From positions 49,919,336 through 49,983,335 of the forward strand of contig CM077006.1 in assembly GCA_039090855.1 (NCBI GenBank): a DNA stretch of 64,000 nucleotides, written 5' to 3'. Below the pieces are notes generated by a model. It saw nothing but the letters and a program-made list of their open reading frames with translations. It had not been told where the DNA came from and searched no databases. Below are positions 11,405 to 21,237 of the stretch, in pieces. A program made the translations under genes and the position numbers. Origin of the DNA: Macrothele yani (lineage: Eukaryota > Arthropoda > Arachnida > Araneae > Macrothelidae). Numbering within the stretch: the stretch's first letter is position 1; every line of letters starts with the position of its first letter.

Positions 11405-11528
11405 GACCAAGTCTCAAGTTTCCGATTAACTTGAATATAACCATCACAGGATTCGCAAGTTGAAGCAACAGGCATTCGTGTTTAGCGAATCTTTATATTA
11501 AAATTAATCAGAAACTTGAGACTTGGCC

Positions 11529-11591
11529 GTTCTGGGTGGTGCATACCCAGGTGCTATCTGAAAGACTCGGGTTCGAGTCCCACTCCAGGAC
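11529..11591 (+). repeat. tRNA-like module, right arm, shortened
   Basis: The same acceptor halves GTTCTGG and CCAGGAC and a strong B box GGTTCGAGTCCC are present, but about ten bases of the D-arm region are missing compared with the left arm. Confidence 0.65.
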
Positions 11592-11999
11592 GATGAAATT
11601 TTCAAGTTTTCGGATATTATCTGACTTACCATCCTTGTCACATTTACACCAAAAATCAGATTGTCATCTTCAAAATTTGTATTATATGGTGTAATCCTGT
11701 ATTTCTTTCAAGACATAATACCTAATTTTGTTTGAAAAAAGTTGTTTTGCTCATTTCTAAGAACAGATCAGCCATGCTGAAACCACAGAGCACTAGTTTT
11801 TGTAATGGAGATCTGGAGGAAAAAGAGCACCCCATTTCCATTTAAAGAAGCAAAATAAAATCTATGGGACAAAAATTCACTATTTTTTTTTTTTAATTTG
11901 CACATGCATATTTTTAATTGCGATACAAACAAGATCACTGTCTGTTATTTGGAGGGTCTGCTATTTGGATGCAAATATACAGAATCATATACACACTCA

Positions 12000-12490
12000 A
12001 TGGACAAAACATTAGATATACCTACCTAATAGTGTGTTGGTCCTCCTCTGGAAGAAAATACAGACTACACATGTCAAAGCATAGACTCCACTAGACACTG
12101 GAAGATTTCTGGAGACAATGCCTGTTACAGCATTGTCCACAACTCCACCGAGACATCAGTTCAGGATCCATGGTTCCACACCACAACATCCCAGAGAGCT
12201 TCCACAGGGTTTTAATCTGAAAACTTAGGGGGCCACTAGATGGTTCCAAATTCAGATGAGTGTTCCTTGAGCCATGCCTGGATGATTGCAGACTGGTAGG
12301 GCAGCACATTGTCCTGAGGAAACAGACCATTGGCTGCAGGATGTGCAAAGGCCATGAAAGTGAGTAGATGATCAGCCAGCACATGCTGGTAGCGTGCAGT
12401 GGTTAAGGACCTCTCCAGACACACTAACAGACCTAATGCATCCCACAAAAGGCTTCCAAAACCATCACACATACTTGCCAACATTGGCAT
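12000..12490 (-). pseudogene. Tc1-like transposase, C-terminal remnant
   Basis: On the minus strand FPQDNVLPYQSAIIQAWL is the region around the second catalytic Asp of Tc1-type transposases. It is followed in other frames by a degraded W-P-P...D segment. The left end, AATGGACAAAACATTAGA followed by ACCTACCTAATAGTGTG, resembles Tc1-family termini. The N-terminal half is absent and the frame is broken at least once. Confidence 0.7.
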
Positions 12491-12699
12491 GAACTTTGTC
12501 AGTAGTAACTAGCATTATTGCACGGCACACAGACTTTTTTTACGAAATGATCCATCTCTTTGTGAAAAAGAAATACACGCCACAACAAAACTTTACAACA
12601 ATCAAGGACACTAATAAAACAAACTTAACATGTGCAAACCACACAGTTGATTTCCCTGTCAAGGACACAATAGGGAAAATTGAGAGACTTAGGTTCTAA

Positions 12700-13290
12700 A
12701 CTTCCACCAGTAAAAATCGGTCAGATGCGTTTAGAATTCCACACCTCCAGACAAGAAATCCAAAATTTGTAAAAAATGCATCAATTTTTACAAATTTTCC
12801 AACTTTGCAACACCCATTTTCAAGAATTTCCCCTCCCTTATCAAGCTTAAATGCAAAAACCTATGGGATGGGAGATATTTAACAACACAGGAGAGTGGGA
12901 ACATCGCGAGAGGGAAGGGGGTTGCAATTACGGTAAAAAATTTGTGCAGTCCAACTTCCGATTTCGGAAATTTCGCCCCTATTTTCAAGATGAAATAAAA
13001 ATATTTATACAGTAAAATGTTATTTAACAATAAAACTGGACAGAGGCAACATCGCAAAAAAAAGATATTACGATTACGAAAAAAAATCTAAACTCCGTCA
13101 ACCTTCCGTTTAGAAAGTTTCGTAAAGATAGAATTCCATCCTCAGACGAACATCCCTTTCCCCTGTCACTCCCATATTTCTATTCACTTCTGCAGTGATC
13201 TCATGAATAACTCAAATGGTAACAGAAATGGAGGAATTCCTCGAATTTGTGGAAGAATCTTATCCCTGAAAATTATGGGAAAATTTAATA
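12700..13290. repeat. R-A repeat, partial copy
   Basis: This contains the same internal phrases as the complete R-A copies at 18572 and 41331. These include TTCCCCTCCCTTATCAAGCTTAA, ACATCGCGAGAG, AACTTCCG followed by TTCGGAAATTTCG, and GGAGGAATTCCTCGAATTTG followed by GGAAGAATCT. Neither terminal repeat is preserved. Confidence 0.75.
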
Positions 13291-13602
13291 GAACAATCCA
13301 TTTGTCTTCCACCGACATGCATCCACGATTAAAATTGCTTAGATCACCAAACTTTCCCATGTTCGTCAATTGTGATACACTGTTGGGAGGCCCTGCTGTT
13401 TGCCCATTTATCATCCGCATTCGGTTTGGGTCTATTCCACTCTGGTGGGGAATGCCAATGTCAACTTACTATCACCCCTATCTCTAATGTTTTATCTACT
13501 AAGTGTACTTCATGACTGGGATCACAAAACTGTACACTGAATTGAGGTGCCAGCTATTTGGGAATGATAGTGAAAATAATTGGCAGTGAGATACGTGACA
13601 TA

Positions 13603-13732
13603 CAAAACATTAGAATAATCCTTGAAGACGACATATCACGCTAGTTATGTAACTGAAGCGTAATCCCAACACTTGTAATTTTTATGTAACTGAAGCCTGA
13701 TATGTCGTCATCAAGAATTATTCTAATATTTG
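13603..13732. mobile_element. 130-bp MITE with 35-bp inverted ends
   Basis: CAAAACATTAGAATAATCC followed by TTGAAGACGACATATCA on the left is matched by the reverse complement on the right (TGATATGTCGTCATCAAG and so on). The interior holds a short direct repeat TTATGTAACTGAAGC. No obvious target duplication. Confidence 0.75.
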
Positions 13733-14376
13733 GGAGTGTCCATTAAGGAGGTTTTACTGTAAAAAAGTCATTAGTTAATGTATCTCAGGAATATATAACC
13801 GGAACAATCTGCTATAGAAAAGTGAATAGTTTTTATTCCACATAACCTATCTGCACCCATGATCAAACCCCTCAAGAAATCTGATAATTCTGTACACCAA
13901 GTCAAGTCATTAACACCCTCCTCACAAAGGAAATTCATTTTTGATAAACAGAGAGAGAGACAGACAAAGAAAATAAAGGCAAATGGATATCAATTAGAGT
14001 GAAAACATACTGAAGTGGGTTGAACATGTGAGTCACAAGAAAGATGATAGACAGCCCTTGGTAGACATTACATTCTATAACACTAAGCAGCAGCAGTGTA
14101 CGCACACACACAGAGCAAGAGATAGACCTTGAACATGGGGGTGAGAGCTAATGGTGTACAATCAACCATGAAGAATCAAGGAAGTAAAATTGTGTCAGAA
14201 GTAGAGAACATTGTGAAGAGCACAAACATAAGTCTGCCGTATTCCTATTCTTCAGCCATTTTGGTTTGTTTTCGAGTCAGTGCCAATAACATTCCTGAGA
14301 ACTACATTGGAATGCATTTGTGAGGTGATAATAATCCTCTGGACAATTAACTCTGTTGTATGAACATGCATGCAAC

Positions 14377-14380
<4 letters not shown>

Positions 14381-14447
<67 letters not shown>
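14381..14447. repeat. (GA)n microsatellite
   Basis: Pure GA dinucleotide for 67 bases, followed by a short GT run. An open frame across it on the minus strand is composed only of Leu-Ser repeats and is not a gene. Confidence 0.97.
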
Positions 14448-14449
<2 letters not shown>

Positions 14450-14691
14450 CGTGCATGTGTGTGTGTGTGTAAAATCTTCTGAAGGTAATGTATAATTTTA
14501 TGAATCCATAACTAAATACTTCCAAACAGAAATTGATTTCCAATATATTAATGGTCAGAGGTAGACATGCATTCGTAGTTTTTTTTATTTATTCATTTAT
14601 TTGTGGCACACTTAAAAACAGATTATAACACATTAAAACAATTTTTACTAAATGCAAAAGATCAACATTAAATGAAAAAAAATCTTCATAC

Positions 14692-14820
14692 CTTGGCCAG
14701 CAAGCGCAAACATGTATTAATGCATGTTAAAATGGTTCCAAAACTCAAAGGACCCTCATGGTCCACAGACGGTGAGCTGAAATTCATGTAAAGCTGAAGC
14801 TGCCAATGGCTATCAGCACC
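14692..14820 (-). CDS. Nup188: Nup188 exon (129 bp)
   Basis: This exon encodes 43 residues in phase 0, starting GADSHWQLQLYMNFSSP, with LSFGTILTCINTCLRLLAK at its end. The acceptor is tatttcttgcag and the donor gtatgaag. The SFGTxLxxxNxxLxxL block is the strongest single match to NUP188 in the window. Both neighbouring introns exceed 13 kb. Confidence 0.8.
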
Positions 14821-15335
14821 CTGCAAGAAATAAAAACAAGTATATTTCACACGTTACCAATCAATTTGATTGATTTCACAGAATAACTGCATTTAAAGGA
14901 AACAAAACAATTCTCCCCACTCCTTTCAGCTTTTATATTTGCAGTTTTGTTAAAAAAAAAAAGCTCTGCCTGTCCAAATTTTCATATACATAAATCAAGA
15001 TTTTAAAATTTTGCAGATCAAAATGCTTACAAATTTTCCATATTAGAATTTTGGTTTTTAGAAGCATCTTGCTTTATGTGGTGATTTAAAATAATGTGGT
15101 TCTTTGTGCATTAGCTTTTGAAAACAACACACACTGAAGTAGTAAATTATTAAGAAACCTACCAAGTAATGTTGGCCTCCCTTGGGCCTTGATTAAATAG
15201 CTTCAATTCAAAGTGGTATTGATTCAATGAGATGCTGATATTATTCCAAAGGTATTATCCAAGCAGATATCATCAATTGCAGAACGTTAAATGGAGAAGG
15301 ATCTCTGTTATGAATAACTCTCTCACTCTCATCCA
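14821..15335. other. intron sequence with a Tc1-like trace
   Basis: No splice-bordered exon seen. At 15160-15290 CAAGTAATGTTGGCCTCCC and the following TCAATTC...GATTCAATGAGATGCTGA resemble the terminal region of a Tc1-type element, but no coding sequence is left. Confidence 0.35.
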
Positions 15336-15340
15336 ATATA

Positions 15341-16550
15341 CACTGAAGAGCAATTGAATTAGAGATACCAGTCTAGTAACGTGTAGCACCACCTTTCGCC
15401 ATGATGACGGCAGCGATTCGTCTCGCCATGGACTCGACAAGACACCAGAAGCGTTGGGAAGCCATACGGATCCACAACCCCTGAACAAGCTCTCACAGTT
15501 CACGAAGATTTGATGGAGGGGGTCAGAGCCTCGAACATCTCACTCGATGGCATCCCAAATGTGCTCGATGATTTTGAGGTCAGGTGACCTAGCTGGCCAA
15601 GGAAGCGAGCTCACGTCGGTGGAGTGTTCATCCAACCATTCGGATACAAATTGGCAGCGATGGCACGGTGCATTGTCTTGTTGAAGGATTAGGTCCCCAG
15701 TGGGATGTTGACGATGCACAAACGGGAGCAAAAGGATATCCCGGTAACGTTGACCTGTGAGGGACGATGTCACACGTAACAGGGGTCCCATTTCAGTCCA
15801 CGTAAACAGTCCCCAGACAAAAATGCCACCCCCACCAGCTTGAAGAGTACCCTGCTGGCAAGAAGGATCCATCGCTTCATGTGGTTTGTGCCGTACTCGT
15901 ATCCTGCCATCCGCATGTACCAATGTGAAGCTCGACTCATCAGTCCAGGCAACATTTTTCCACATGTCTAGGGTCCAGTGGCGATGTTCCTGTGCCTATG
16001 CTAATCTTTGCACCCTGTGATGTGCAGTCAGCAGCGGTACCCTCGTGGGACGATGGCTTCTGTACCCCACAGTGAGGAGATGGTTCTAGATGGTGCGGCT
16101 GCTTACATGTTTTTGTGCACCAGCGTTAAATTGTCGAGTGATTTCTTGCACTGTGGCCTGTCTATTCGCTGTTACAATGCGAGCTAGCTGACGATGACCC
16201 CGCTCATCCACACGCTGTTGTCCATGGCAGTTGGCCCTTTCAGGGATGGTTTTACCGGATTCGATGTACTCACGGTGCACCCGTGACACAGTGGCTCGTG
16301 AAAATCCCAATGCCTGCACGACTTCAGAGATGGAATGACCCATTCGTAGGGCCCCGACAATTTGCCCATGATCAAATGTGATTAGATCCTTCGTCTTACT
16401 CATACTGCGTACGACTCTTACTGATTCCCGTCGCATCACTCCTTATATTGTCGGATCGCTGCATACGTCATATCGTTTCCGTTTACAGAGCCGCCCACAA
16501 CGCCACATTTGCATAACGCCAGCTGTCTCTAATTCAATTGATCTTCAGTG
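15341..16550 (-). mobile_element. Tc1 element A, both ends present (1210 bp)
   Basis: The ends are inverted repeats CACTGAAGAGCAATTGAATT and CACTGAAGATCAATTGAATT, continuing AGAGA, with TA on both sides. It is separated by only the hexamer TATATA (16551-16556) from Tc1 element B, which lies in the opposite orientation. Confidence 0.9.
15373..16439 (-). pseudogene. Tc1 transposase A, inactivated
   Basis: From the ATG at 16439 an N-terminal helix-turn-helix region (MGHSISEVVQALGFSRATV) leads into the catalytic domain. This has WTDESSF (first Asp), LQQDNAPCHR (second Asp) and PWPARSPDLKIIEHIWD (the Glu). TAG codons interrupt at about 16088 and 16003, a TGA follows the HIWDAIE block near 15540, and a one-base shift plus another stop lie in the C-terminal tail. 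The catalytic triad itself is intact. Confidence 0.9.
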
Positions 16551-16556
16551 TATATA

Positions 16557-17981
16557 CACCAACGGAAAAAAATCCCAACACCAAGAAAGGGTTGTGTTAG
16601 ATAAACGACAGTTGGTAGGCAGTGAGAGTACATCTGTAAGATGACGTCTATGCAAATTTCACGCTCAGCGCATTCGTGTGGCGCTAGTAGTGCCCTCGGA
16701 ACATGCAAAGCAGGTTTGCTGTAAATACGCGCTGTAACGTTAGTGAGCGTTAGTTATCGTTGAGATTCTACATAGGGTGTTGATGTTAGTCAAGAATGCC
16801 TTTAAGAAGACGAAGAAGCCATTATCAACAGCTCACGGAGTTTGAACGAGGTCGTGTAATAGGGCTACGAGAAGGTGGATTTTCTTTCCGCAATATTGCA
16901 GAACGACTTGGCAGGAATGTAGCCACTGTGCATGATTGTTGGCAGCGGTGGTCAAGGGAAGGTACTGCCTCAAGAAGACCGGGTTCCGGCCGGCCACCTG
17001 GCACTACTGAGAGAGAAGACCGCAGTGTACGACATATGGCCGTGGCGCATCGTACTGCGTGTGCGGCAGCAATTCGAGCTGCTGTTGCCACCACAGTGAC
17101 ACAACGAACTGTTACAAATTGGTTACTTGAAGGACAGCTCCGAGCCAGACGCCCTGTAGCGTGCATTCCACTTACTCCAAACCACTGCCGTTTGCGACGT
17201 CAGTGGTGTCAAGCTAGAGCTCATTGGAGGACGGAGTGGAGATCTGTTGTGTTTTCTGATGAAAGCCGGTTCTGCCTGGGTGCCAGTGATGCCCGTGTGT
17301 TGGTTAGAAGGAGGCCAGGTGAGCGCCTGCAACCAACCTGCCTGCAGCCGAGACACATTGGGCCTAAAACTGGAGTTATGGTCTGGGGAGCAATTTCCTA
17401 TGACAGCAGGAGCACTCTCGTGTTATCCCACGCACCCTGGCGGCACAGTTGTACGTCGGTCTGGTGATTCAACCTGTTGTGCTGCCATTCATGAACAGCA
17501 TTCCAGGGGGTGTTTTCCAACAGGAGAACGCTCGCCCGCATACCGCTGTTGTAATCCAACATGCTCTACAGAGTGTCGACATGTTGCCGTGGCCTGCTAG
17601 ATCACCAGATCTTTCACCAATCGAGCACGTATGGGACATCATTGGACGACAACTCCAGCGTCACCCCCAACCAGCATTAACCGCCCCTGTATTGACCGAC
17701 CAAGTGCAACAGGCATGGAACTCCATCTCACAAACTGACATCCAGCACCTGTACGACACAATGCATGAACGTTTGCGTGCTTGCATTCAACATTCTGGTG
17801 GTTACACCGGTTATTAATGTACCAGCATTTCACATTTAAAATGGCTCTTCTCGCGCTTACAATAAGCTGTGATCTTGAAACCTTAATCGATCAAATATGT
17901 TACCTATACAAATGTATTGCCGCCATTTTATTCCTCTACAACTATTTTTTCGTGGTGTTGGGATTATTTTTTCCGTCAGTG
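16557..17981 (+). mobile_element. Tc1 element B, both ends present (1425 bp)
   Basis: The left end CACCAACGGAAAAAAATCCC and the inverted right end CACTGACGGAAAAAATAATC both continue into CCCAACACCA, flanked by TA. It belongs to a family related to, but distinct from, element C at 38153-39538, whose ends begin CACTGGCGG. Confidence 0.9.
16796..17817 (+). pseudogene. Tc1 transposase B, one frameshift
   Basis: MPLRRRRSHYQQLTEFERGR opens the protein. Paired HTH motifs with a GSGRPPGT linker (GRPR-like AT hook) follow. Then come VVFSDESRFCLG (first Asp), VMVWGAIS, FQQENARPHTA and WPARSPDLSPIEHVWD (the Glu). The position normally occupied by the second catalytic Asp (QQDN) reads Glu (QQEN). One shift near 17440 separates frames 16796-17467 and 17449-17817; otherwise the gene is uninterrupted, so this is one of the younger copies in the window. 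Confidence 0.92.
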
Positions 17982-18154
17982 TATAAATATTTTTTCTGGT
18001 TTATCAAACGATAACTACTTGTGCATAGAGTAAAATGCTGTTTGAGTTTTTTGTTTCAGATCACCTGGAGTGGAGGAATCATGCCAACCAGCGACCGCCG
18101 ATCTTCGAGCAGTGTCATGGTCGAGGGGATTTGCGGGCGTGATTCTTCATGAAA
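17982..18154. other. intron sequence between elements
   Basis: No recognised content. Confidence 0.4.
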
Positions 18155-18299
18155 CTTGTTAAAAATGGTTTTGTAAATAGCTGAAACGATAATAAAGAGA
18201 TATAGCTACTTTGAAATAAATTGATTGCACAGTGTCGTCAATAAAAACTAAAAAAAAAAAAAAAGCGGTAATTTTAGCGCTAAAAAAATAAGAATCCCC

Positions 18300-20140
18300 C
18301 CTTAAGTCTTCCAAATTACATACTGATGTAACATACACCTGGTCTTGGTCCTTAACAAACCCCCACACAAAAAAGTCAGGTGGAGTTGTGTCTGGTGATC
18401 TGAGGGGACATGCGATGAACACTGTTCCTCTTCCAATTCATCCTGTAGTGAAGTGGTCATCCAAGAATGTGTGGACATCATTGGCAAAGTGCTGGGGAGC
18501 CCCATCTTGTTGGAAAATTGTTCCTTCAGGCATCTGAGGCATAGGGTATTCTGTAACATGCCTAGGTATGACATACATGAGATTGATCATCAAAGCAGAA
18601 AGCCGAACTTTTTCACCGGGTGAAAAATCGGAACGTGCAGCGAGAAAGTATGAATACAAAGCAGCACGAGCAAGACAGAGTTGTTCACTGAAGTTTATGT
18701 GAATATTAAAATGAAGCATATCAAATGTAATATTACTGACATTTAACAAAAAGAGCAAGGGACAGAGAAACACGGGGGGGGGGGGATATGATTATGAGCA
18801 AAATATTCACCCCTTCTGACTTCCGTTTTCAGAAATTTCATTCCATTTTCAAGCTGAAATACAAATATTTATGGACTAAAATAGTATTTAACAATAATAC
18901 TGGGTAGAAGAAGCATCGCAAGAGAAAAAAATTACAACTATGGGAGAAATCTTCACTCCGTCTCTTCCATTTGTGAAAGTTTTGAAAGCTGGAATTCCGT
19001 CTTCAGATGGAAAAAGGACCCCCACCAATCCGTCAAATATTTCTGTTCAGTTACGCATCTATCTCGAGAACCACAGAAATGATGATGGAAATGGCGGAAT
19101 TCCTCAAATGCTTGGAAGAATCTGAGGCCCGGAGATCACAGGGAAATTTCCATGCCGTCTGACTTCCGTTTTCAGAACATTTTCTTAAAATTGTTCAAGC
19201 TGAAATAAAATATTTATGGAATAAAATTACAGTTAACAACAATACTGGACAGGGGAGCATCGCAAATAAAAGAGGTTATGATTATGGGGGAAATCTTCAC
19301 TCTGTTTAGCTTCCGTTTTTGTAACTTTTGAAAGATCAAAAACCATACCCTGCTGAAAAAATGGCATCCCCAACTAATATCCCCTTAGAATTTCTCTTCA
19401 GTTTTGCATCAATCTCAAGTATGACCTAAATGATGATGATAGGGAAAAAAAAAAAAAAAGCTGAATTCAGCGAATTCTGGGAAGAATTTCATATATGGTA
19501 TGATAGTCCACTTACAGTGAGTGACCTCTGCAAAAATAAAGACCAATGATTTTGTCCTACATGATCATACCAAACACTGCATTTTGAAGAATCCTGTCTG
19601 TGTCCATGTACAACATACAGATTTTCAGATCCCCAGATGTAGGAGTTATATCTGTTTACTTTTCCAGACACATGAAATGTTGCCTCATCTGCAAAGCGTA
19701 CCTGATCTAGGAATATATCATTAGCATTAATTTTGGCCAAAATTGTCTTTGCAAATTTTTTCCATGCAGTCCTGTCATGCAGTTTAACTTGTTGATGCAG
19801 TCAAATCTTGGACAAATGCAAACACAACCTTTTATGGAGTACCCAATGCACTGCTGTTGGTGGGATGTCTAGCTGCACTTTCGAATCCGTTCAACGTTTT
19901 CCTCAGACACCGTATGCTTACCATGTTTACGAGTCATCAGTAACAAACTTCCCGTTTCTTTGAGTTGTTTACCCCATTTCATAATGGACACGTAAGTCTG
20001 GACGTCTGCCATCCCTCTAAGGCTGTACTTGTAGCGAAAACAAGCTGTACAATCACCACGGACTTCAATTCCGCAAGCGATGATGCACAAAACTCCTCCT
20101 GTCGTGGAGTCTACATGTCGATTGACGCAAAAGCTATCTA
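18300..20140 (-). pseudogene. DD41D-type transposase, interrupted
   Basis: The N-terminal part (from about 20140) includes SEENVERIRK and TAVHWVLHKRLCL, an HTH region. The catalytic region has VRFADEATFHVSGKVNRY (first Asp). After the R-A insertion come FQQDGAPQHFANDVHTFLDD (second Asp) and SPDTTPPDFFVWGFVKDQ (third Asp). By my count 42 residues separate the last two Asp, close to the DD41D group. A TGA follows HLSKI near 19800, a shift lies just after LGML, and a TGA replaces the Trp of the conserved RWIGRG. Confidence 0.82.
18572..19497. mobile_element. R-A element, 926-bp copy
   Basis: The left end is CATACATGAGATT and the inverted right end CATATATGAAATT. GTATGA flanks both sides (18566-18571 and 19498-19503). 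Internally it holds two related blocks of about 370 bp, each with a TTCCGTTTT phrase, an AAGCTGAAATA...ATTTATGGA phrase, an ACATCGC or GCATCGC phrase and a GGAATTC...GGAAGAAT phrase. The start is shared with the 41331 copy (AAGCAGCACGAGCAAG, CTGAACTTTTT-like). It has no recognisable transposase. Confidence 0.88.
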
Positions 20141-20165
20141 CTTTTGCTGCAATGAAGCAGAAGTA

Positions 20166-21155
20166 GATAGCTTCTGCGCATGTGCTGCATGTCCAAATTC
20201 ACCTGGTTTATAAATTTTACAGCTGCTCTTTACAATAGTGCCCATCTTCTGTCATTTGAACTAGTAGTCTGCATGTTATGAATTTTTCTTTTATTATACG
20301 TCTAAGCAGAACACCCAGTATTGTAATGTAACATACAATACAGGTACATGTTGTTTATATATTACACACATTATATTAACTAGTTGCACAACAATTAACT
20401 ACTAATGCCTGTGAAATTTAACTTTGAACCATTTTTGTACCAATCCAATATGTTTGAGATCTTTCAAAAATTGCATTTTTGAACTTTATATGTCCTGTTA
20501 GTGGTGTTAGAGATCTCCCAAAAATTATGAAATTCAACTTCAAAAATGGCAATTTTTAAGTCAAATTTTGCACTTCAGAACATTTGGGCAAGCTATGGAG
20601 ACCGGTTCTGTTCAGTGTGCTTAAGTCCTGCTACATAGCACCCTACAGTGATTTTTTGTCAATTCTGCAATTAGTTTATTGGTTACATTTAATCTTATGT
20701 AATGAACTTATCTGATACAGATACAGCTGCCAAAATGATAAAAGTAGCCTTCCTTTTAGATGCACAACAGTTTTGAATCTGGAAAGGCACTTTTAATTAA
20801 TAACGACTTCATAGCATTTTCAGAAATGACATGATTGAGGATTCCCAAATTCCAACACAAAACTTGAAAACCTGGATTTTCGGGTTTAGAATATTGCAAA
20901 AACCAGGAATTCCGGGCGGCACCCGGACAACGAACAGGCCTGATCATGCCACTTTCAAAGTAACTTAAATCCCGTCTTTCCCACATTGCCACTATCCATG
21001 AATTTGTACACATCTGAATCCCTTGCAGTGAGCTGTTTATAAAGCCATCTTAATGTCATAGTTGCACATAAATGAGGATGAACGTGTTGGATTACCATTG
21101 GGTTTTACTAATAATTTGCTAATGATTACCATTGGGTTTTCCTAATAATTTGCTA

Positions 21156-21157
<2 letters not shown>
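20166..21157. other. intron sequence, no gene seen
   Basis: AT-rich. The open frame at 20756-21013 (minus) has no motif. The stretch 20860-20950 with CCAGGAATTCCGGG and CACCCGG may be part of an unidentified repeat. Confidence 0.35.

Positions 21158-21235
<78 letters not shown>
21158..21235. repeat. (TA)n microsatellite
   Basis: Pure TA for about 78 bases abutting the left arm of the inverted-repeat element. Confidence 0.97.

Positions 21236-21237
<2 letters not shown>

Larger units (their letters stand above)
11248..11684. repeat. foldback pair of tRNA-headed SINE-like units (437 bp)
   Basis: The arms 11248-11430 and 11505-11684 are reverse complements with scattered mismatches. Outermost is an AAATTTTGAAGATGACAAT match, then TAATATCCGAAAACTTGAAA, then a tRNA-like module, with about 75 bp of unique sequence in the centre. 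The tRNA-like modules face the arm tips. No coding sequence is present. Confidence 0.88.
18155..20165 (-). mobile_element. DD41D-type Tc1/mariner element, split by R-A
   Basis: Transposase segments of one minus-strand element lie on both sides of an R-A insertion (18572-19497). The outer limits are approximate because I did not find terminal repeats. Removing R-A and one GTATGA reconnects the coding sequence across the junction (VSGLSYLGML). Confidence 0.8.

Noticed and set aside
14277..14543. 88-codon minus-strand open frame across the (GA)n tract
   Set aside because: Its middle is only Leu-Ser repeats from the microsatellite; no motif on either side.
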